A stretch of 64,000 bases of DNA from Cephalotrichum gorgonifer (lineage: Eukaryota > Ascomycota > Sordariomycetes > Microascales > Microascaceae): NCBI GenBank assembly GCA_900312665.1, contig ONZQ02000007.1:998308-1062307 (forward strand). The letters run 5' to 3'. Shown piece by piece: positions 58,810 through 64,000 of this stretch; the first letter of the stretch is position 1, and every line of letters starts with the position of its first letter. Both the position numbers and the translations under genes were made by a program. Under the pieces are notes generated by a model. The model did not search any database. It was not told the origin of the DNA and saw only the letters and a list, made by a program, of their open reading frames with translations.

Positions 58810-60523
58810 TCACGAGTCCTCCGAACGGCCCGCTGACGCAGGGCGACTACCCGAGTCCGCAATACTCCTCGAAGAATAGTGACCGTGGCCGTCCGCGCTG
58901 CTCCTCGAAGCATATATCGTCTCCCCGCCAGCCCCTTCTTCGCTCTCACAGAAACTAACATTGTCGCCCGCCCCCTCCTCATCGTCATACACGGGGGGCC
59001 TGGGCGGCACATCCCAGTAGAGCGGCGGCGCCTCCTCATCCCACGAAACCCCCGTCTCCAGCTCGCTCACGAAGACCCTGAACCTCATTCGTAGGATCCG
59101 TCCCGTGCCCGTCTCGATGGTAGCCTCCGGACGCCCCACCGGCGCGCGGGCCTGGGAGACCACGAGCTCTAGCATCAGCGAGTGCGATACCGTCACCTCG
59201 CACCCCGCCGGCGAGGGCGTCGAGGAAGAAGTAGTCGACGAGACGTCGCAGGCGTAGCGGCTCGGAGCGGACATGTGGTGGTGGTGGTGAGGTCGGGACT
59301 CGTGGAGGCCAAAGTCGAAGTCCATGTTGATCTGGCCCGTCGTGCCGGAATAGTCCGCCTTCCACTGCCTGCTAACAGATCCCTCGCCAACGACCCTCAT
59401 CTCCGTCCTCACCTCCCTGTTCCTCGGGTACTGTGATGGATCTTGGTTGATCTCTTGGTTGTTGGACACGAACTGGTGCTTCTGGCACGCCCTCGCGACG
59501 CTGCGGACCGTCTCCTCGATCCTCCACGTCGCCTTCTTCAGCTTCCAGCTCTCGATCACGTTCTCGCCCTTGGGCTGAGATGTGACCCCCTGTAGCACCA
59601 CTTCCATGTTGTTTTTGTTGGCGGGGGTAAGAACCTGCTTGTATTTTACGCTGGCTCGGATATCGGTGGGGGGGAATACGCGGATCGAGCTGTGCGGATC
59701 CTCGGGCACGGGGACACAGCGGCTGACGGGAAGCGGCATATCGAGGCGGAGGGGGGTAACGGATGAGCCCGGGGTGAAGGGCTGGCGGGCGAGGATGGCC
59801 TCGGCTTTGACATGGTAACTGATAGAGACGATGGGAGTGTCGGTGGAAATGGGGTTGCTTCCATCCAGTAGGTGGGAGAAGTGATACGTGTAAGTGCCTA
59901 TAACCGTATGTTAGTTGTCGGTCCTAATTGCGTCCCGCCGTCTCGTTCGGCTATGGGACTTGGGCATCGGTGTACGTACCCTTCGTGAGCAGCTCGGTCT
60001 GAGTTAGGAAACCCCACCGCATCAGTTCCTGCTCCTGGACCCCACACTCCTCACAATGCCCCATGAAGGGCTTCTTCTGCACGACCTTGATGAAGATGGT
60101 CGCCTCTAGATTGGCCACCTCCACAAGCTCATCCGTCACCTCGAGCACCAGGTGCCCATTGACCAGGGCGCCAGTGCTGCGCGCCGCGGTGTCGTGGAAC
60201 ACGATGGGCGGCGAGTCGATGACGCAGTCCAGGGACCCCGGCCCCGGGTCGCGCCCTTGCTTCCCGGGCCAGGGGAGCGAGAAGGGGAGGCGCGCGGCCT
60301 TCTTGCGCGCGCCCTTGGACATCTTGGCCAGGCTCGAGGTCTCGGAGTGCGGGGCGTTGGAGCCGACCTCCTCCCCGTCGCGGTAGCTCTCCTCGGACGT
60401 AGACGTGGACACGCGATCCAGGGAATTCGACGTGGTTGAGAAGATGGCGTTCTTGACGGGTGAGGGGTGGTGGTTCTCGGTCGAGGACCGGAAGAGGTTC
60501 GCGACTCTTACGAAGTGTGGCAT
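58810..60523 (-). CDS. Ldb19/ART1-type arrestin-related trafficking adaptor
   Basis: Two exons (59980-60523 and 58810-59897) join in frame to 543 residues. Yeast Ldb19 (Art1) recruits the ubiquitin ligase Rsp5 to plasma-membrane transporters for endocytosis. After a Ser/Thr-rich leader, the arrestin fold is visible from about residue 110 (TGALVNGHLVLEVTDE, LEATIFIKVVQKKPF). A Cys pair GHCEECGVQEQEL follows, then WGFLTQTELLTKGTY, TPIVSISYHVKAEAIL and VKYKQVL. Two PPxY motifs in the tail, PPLY at about 472-475 and PPVY at about 482-485, are the sites that bind WW domains of Rsp5-type ligases. A Ser-rich acidic tail ends the protein. Assignment to Ldb19 rather than another arrestin rests on the CEEC block and tail layout. 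The intron is 82 nt. Confidence 0.9.
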
Positions 60524-63500
60524 ATCTGCGCTTGTTGTTGTTGTTCGTTCCTTCCTGCGGGAGAGTCTTTTGCGTTCTACCCGTCGCCTGGGAGGGCAGG
60601 GACGATACGCTTATTTAAAAGATCGGTTGCGCCGAGCTTGGTCGGACCTGTCGAAATCAGACGTCGAGTGACGGGCAAGGTGCGGCGCTGCGCTTTCCGA
60701 TTTCGCGAGGTGTAGTATTATGGTGAAGTGACCGGGTCCTTCGATGGATGAGCCGGTTGTTCGAGAGGAATCGCTTGGTTGGTCGAGATATGACTTGGCG
60801 CTTAGATCTCAACGAGACGGGAGAGAAGGTAAGCGTCAAGGTTCGAGCTTTGGGTGCTTCTTTATTATAGCGGCTGAAGCAGAGGTTGGAATGGTGTTAG
60901 TTCCAGTTAATGCATCCATGGAACAGCACAAGTTATTTGAACGGTTTCCTTCTCTAGACGGATCCGTGGCGGTGGTGGCAAACAAAGGGCCAGGAAGCTA
61001 TCACTGGCATGCGCGCGGGTAACGGCTTCGAAGGGGGGGTGTAAGAAAACAACGGGGTACCCAGGTAACTACGCGCAAGCTACCGACAGAATGCGTTGTG
61101 TGGCTTGGCTTTGATGTAAGTTAAGGTTTCCGGGCAATGCCAACGAGGGGGTGTGAGGGAAGGAATCTGCTCCGTTTCTATCACAAGCTTAAGTTACAAT
61201 CACCTTTTCGCTCTTGGTGGGAAGGAAGGCGGGCGCCAGGTTTATATGCATTCTTTTTTTTTGGGGCCAAACAGGTACATCGCCTACCCGGCTGTGGTCT
61301 GGGGGCGGCGGGGCAAGGGGAGGGAGGGGTGCATTTTACCCATGCACGAAGTACGAGTAGGAGTCATCCGCCAATTCGGCCTTCGGAGGTGGAGATTTCA
61401 ATTCGTTTGTAAGCTCCATGGCCGAAAAACACGGGGTCCGGGCCGGGAATTGGGCAGAGCGCAAGAAAACACCATACGAATTGCCCCCCGGTGTAAGGCG
61501 TGTGACCCCGAATTGGATGCCAAGACAACATCCGAGGAGGGGGCTGCTGTTTCCTTTTCCTGGAGGGGACCCCGCAGCTGCATTCCAACTAACCGCAATT
61601 GGCCTTTCCTGTGGGGAAGTGGCACCCCGCCGAGCCATCTCGTGATGTCAACAGGTCGTCAATGCGGGTACGAAACTACCTAATTCCTCGCTTCTCACTA
61701 GTCTTCCACCGCGCGTCGTCCGTCTGGCATGGGAAAGAGAAACAGAGGTAAAGAACGCCTCTTCGGTCAAGCCCCTGGATAGTACATGTATTCCGTACTA
61801 AACTCGGTCCCAATACCCGCTTTTTCAAACCATAAAACATAAAGTTTGCCCTTGTGGATGAGCCGCCCGCGGCACGCCCCCCCTCCTTCCTTCGCACATT
61901 CCAATGCCGAACAATGTCCGCAGTCCTCCGGAATGGGATACTCTGGTAATAATAATACGGATGCAGACGAGTACACGACAGGTAGACGGATGCGACGTGG
62001 ATTCAGGAAAGAAAACATGCATCCACGGCACAAACATCAGGTACGTCGTACAGAATACCTTGGAAACCCTTAACGCCGGCTTGGGGCCAAGTAGCGGGCG
62101 GGCATCATCGATCGTGCCTTCCTCATAAAAGTGTCCACCTGATCACTCCGTCACTAGCATTGGCTTGACCCACTACCCGCCCTATCCTTGGCAAGCACGC
62201 CCCTGGGTGGTTACGAACCTGTGGAGCCAAGTTGCGACTTGAATTGCAGAATAGTCGGAAGGGGTCTGGCCCTCTCCAGCTTTCTGCTGAAGGTCTGGGA
62301 GCACACGCTGACCACTCATCGGCAACACCCGCCACACCTGGGCGAACCGATCCTGGGGCGGGGCTCCACTTTATGGACCCATGGTCACACACCCTCTACC
62401 CCCCCCCCCTGTAACGCAAGAATTTCATGTCATCGCCTGATCTGGCTAAATTTTCATTCCTGCCCTGTCCTGCCTGTGCTGCGGCTCGCTTCCATGCACT
62501 TCCTTCCCGGGCCTCACCCATACAGGTAATCCATCATCTCCTCGGAGAGCGCCAGCGTCTGCGCCAGGATTTTCGGTGATGTAATTGCGGAGGAATACGT
62601 CGTATTATTACCGCTCAACAGGGTGCCACAGCACCCCGGATGAGGAGAAAATGGGTGCCCAAAATTCCTTGCGCACTTCTCCGAGGACCAGTCAGCGAGT
62701 GCAATACAAGTAGTGAGATGACGGAAACTCGGCAAGCCTGCAACCCTTTACACACGAGATGCAGAGGTGACGTGACTCTTTAAAATATAGATCACGTCCC
62801 CCCGACGACAAGTACTCGTAAGGCCGAGTACGGAGTGCCCACAATGAAGCCGTCCTTTCAGCCTACCTACTTCTGTGCTTCCCCTGCAGGAAACAGTCCC
62901 GCTGTTAGTCAAGCGGGCCCAATACTTTGAATAATGAATACCTAATGCTAATGACCGCTTCTCCTTCGCACCTCGGCCGCTATTGACCAATTGACCAAAC
63001 ATGACCCATATTACAACCTTTTAGGGGGTTTAGAGCTCGGAGGACGCCGTCTCCCTAGCCCCCGTGGACATGGCTTATTCGAGCCCTTTTCCGTCTTTCG
63101 TCGCTTCCTTTTCCGACCAGGGCCCTCTTTAGCCCCTCTCGTCAGCCCGGCCGGGGTCATGGTATGAACCAAAGTGGAGCCCACCTCCTCAAAGAAGCTT
63201 TGTTCTTTTTTTTTTCTCTAGAAGGGCACGGGCAAGCATTAATATTACGTAGTAAGAAGACCCTCTTAATACCCTGTAGTCCTCGTTCACTGACACGAGG
63301 GCCAGGAAACTCCGAATACCAGCTGACCCGTTCACGTGAACATTTCACGTATCGATTGCCACTCTTGGCTCTGATAGGTTTATATATAAACTAGGCTGCG
63401 CTCGTACATGCAAGCAACGTACAGGTGTGACAAAAGTGGCCAAACGCCAAGCCGGTCCAAGAAGAAAAAAAAGCCATGACTCACGGAGTCGGAGCCGAGC

Positions 63501-64000
63501 ATCCGGAGCGGGGAATCGGCAATCGGCAATCGGGGGGGGAGGGGCGGGATCCACCCCGCCTCCTCCGATGACCGAAAAAAAAACTTCATTGAAATGTTTG
63601 AAGGATTCGGATGTGAAAACAAGCCCTCCCAAAATATGCCCAAACCATTAAAACACGGGAAATAAAATGACAATCCACATCAATCGCTGCTCACGGGACA
63701 GGCCTGTCCAATCCACAATATCCGCAACACTGGCCTAGACCGCAACCGCAACCGCCGGGACAATTCCCCGTCTCCGAGTCTCGCATGTTACACTTCTCTC
63801 ATCTTCCCGTCTTATGTCTTATAGGAGAACAAAAAGATCCATTCAAACAAATAGTACAGTACAAAACAATCCAATTCGTTTTTCCGTTCACCCTTCCCTG
63901 TCCCTGCCCCCTCCCCCTGTCCATTCCTTGCCCTATACTTCCTTCCCCTCCCAAACACTACTACTTCCATTACACTAGGGAAGGGGTTTAAAACGTGATT
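60524..64000. other. gene-poor right end of the window
   Basis: The first few hundred bases are the promoter side of the arrestin gene. Beyond that I see no recognisable gene. Open frames are short and overlap on both strands. TACGAGTA/TACTCGTA copies lie at 61352 and 62813. The final 300 bases are C/T-rich and may belong to a neighbouring gene outside the window. Confidence 0.55.

Noticed and set aside
1..64000. Intact transposon, CRISPR array or prophage
   Set aside because: No terminal repeats with target duplications, no transposase or reverse transcriptase motifs, no regularly spaced direct repeats with unique spacers, and the organism is a fungus.

Overview
The window is nuclear DNA of a filamentous ascomycete, most likely a Sordariomycete. 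Protein genes are GC-rich and are cut by short spliceosomal introns (44 to 305 nt) with GT..AG ends. Gene content fits a Pezizomycotina fungus: a Con7-type C2H2 regulator, Mdm10 of ERMES, an Ldb19/ART1-type arrestin, vacuolar alkaline phosphatase, 5-oxoprolinase and an assembly factor for respiratory complex I. A 242-bp run of N marks an assembly gap. Species cannot be fixed from sequence alone. All exon boundaries were read by eye from splice signals, reading-frame continuity and remembered family features. Nothing was searched or aligned by program.

Layout. Bases 1-13746 hold no gene I can support. They are rich in homopolymers, simple repeats and an 8-mer (TACGAGTA or its complement TACTCGTA). 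Con7 (+) follows at 13.7-15.4 kb, then about 4 kb of intergenic DNA. Bases 19.4-31.6 kb carry AAR2 (+), ribosomal protein uS9 (-), ESCRT-II SNF8 (+), vacuolar alkaline phosphatase (-), a small Cys/His-rich protein (+) and an alpha/beta hydrolase fused to a cysteine phosphatase (-). Bases 33-43 kb carry 5-oxoprolinase (+), the NDUFAF3-like complex I assembly factor (-), ribosomal protein eL34 (-), an unassigned 142-residue protein (-) and a FAR1/WRKY-GCM1-like protein (+). Bases 44.7-53.5 kb carry a deaminase-like gene with an in-frame amber codon (-), a degenerate 38-bp minisatellite, ribosomal protein eS19 (-), a relic of a ZIP metal transporter (-), MDM10 (-) and a PAP2-type membrane phosphatase (-). 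After a 5.3-kb gene-poor stretch comes the arrestin gene (-) at 58.8-60.5 kb. The last 3.5 kb again lack recognisable genes.

The genes are mostly unrelated housekeeping functions: translation, splicing, endosomal sorting, mitochondria, vacuole and glutathione turnover. There is no biosynthetic cluster, CRISPR array or intact transposon. The most unusual items are: (1) the hydrolase-phosphatase fusion, whose phosphatase half resembles the cysteine-dependent RNA 5'-triphosphatase of animal capping enzymes; (2) the deaminase-like gene interrupted by TAG directly before its HSE zinc motif; (3) the strong enrichment of TACGAGTA/TACTCGTA in gene-poor DNA, often as hairpins; (4) the minisatellite; (5) the ZIP relic.
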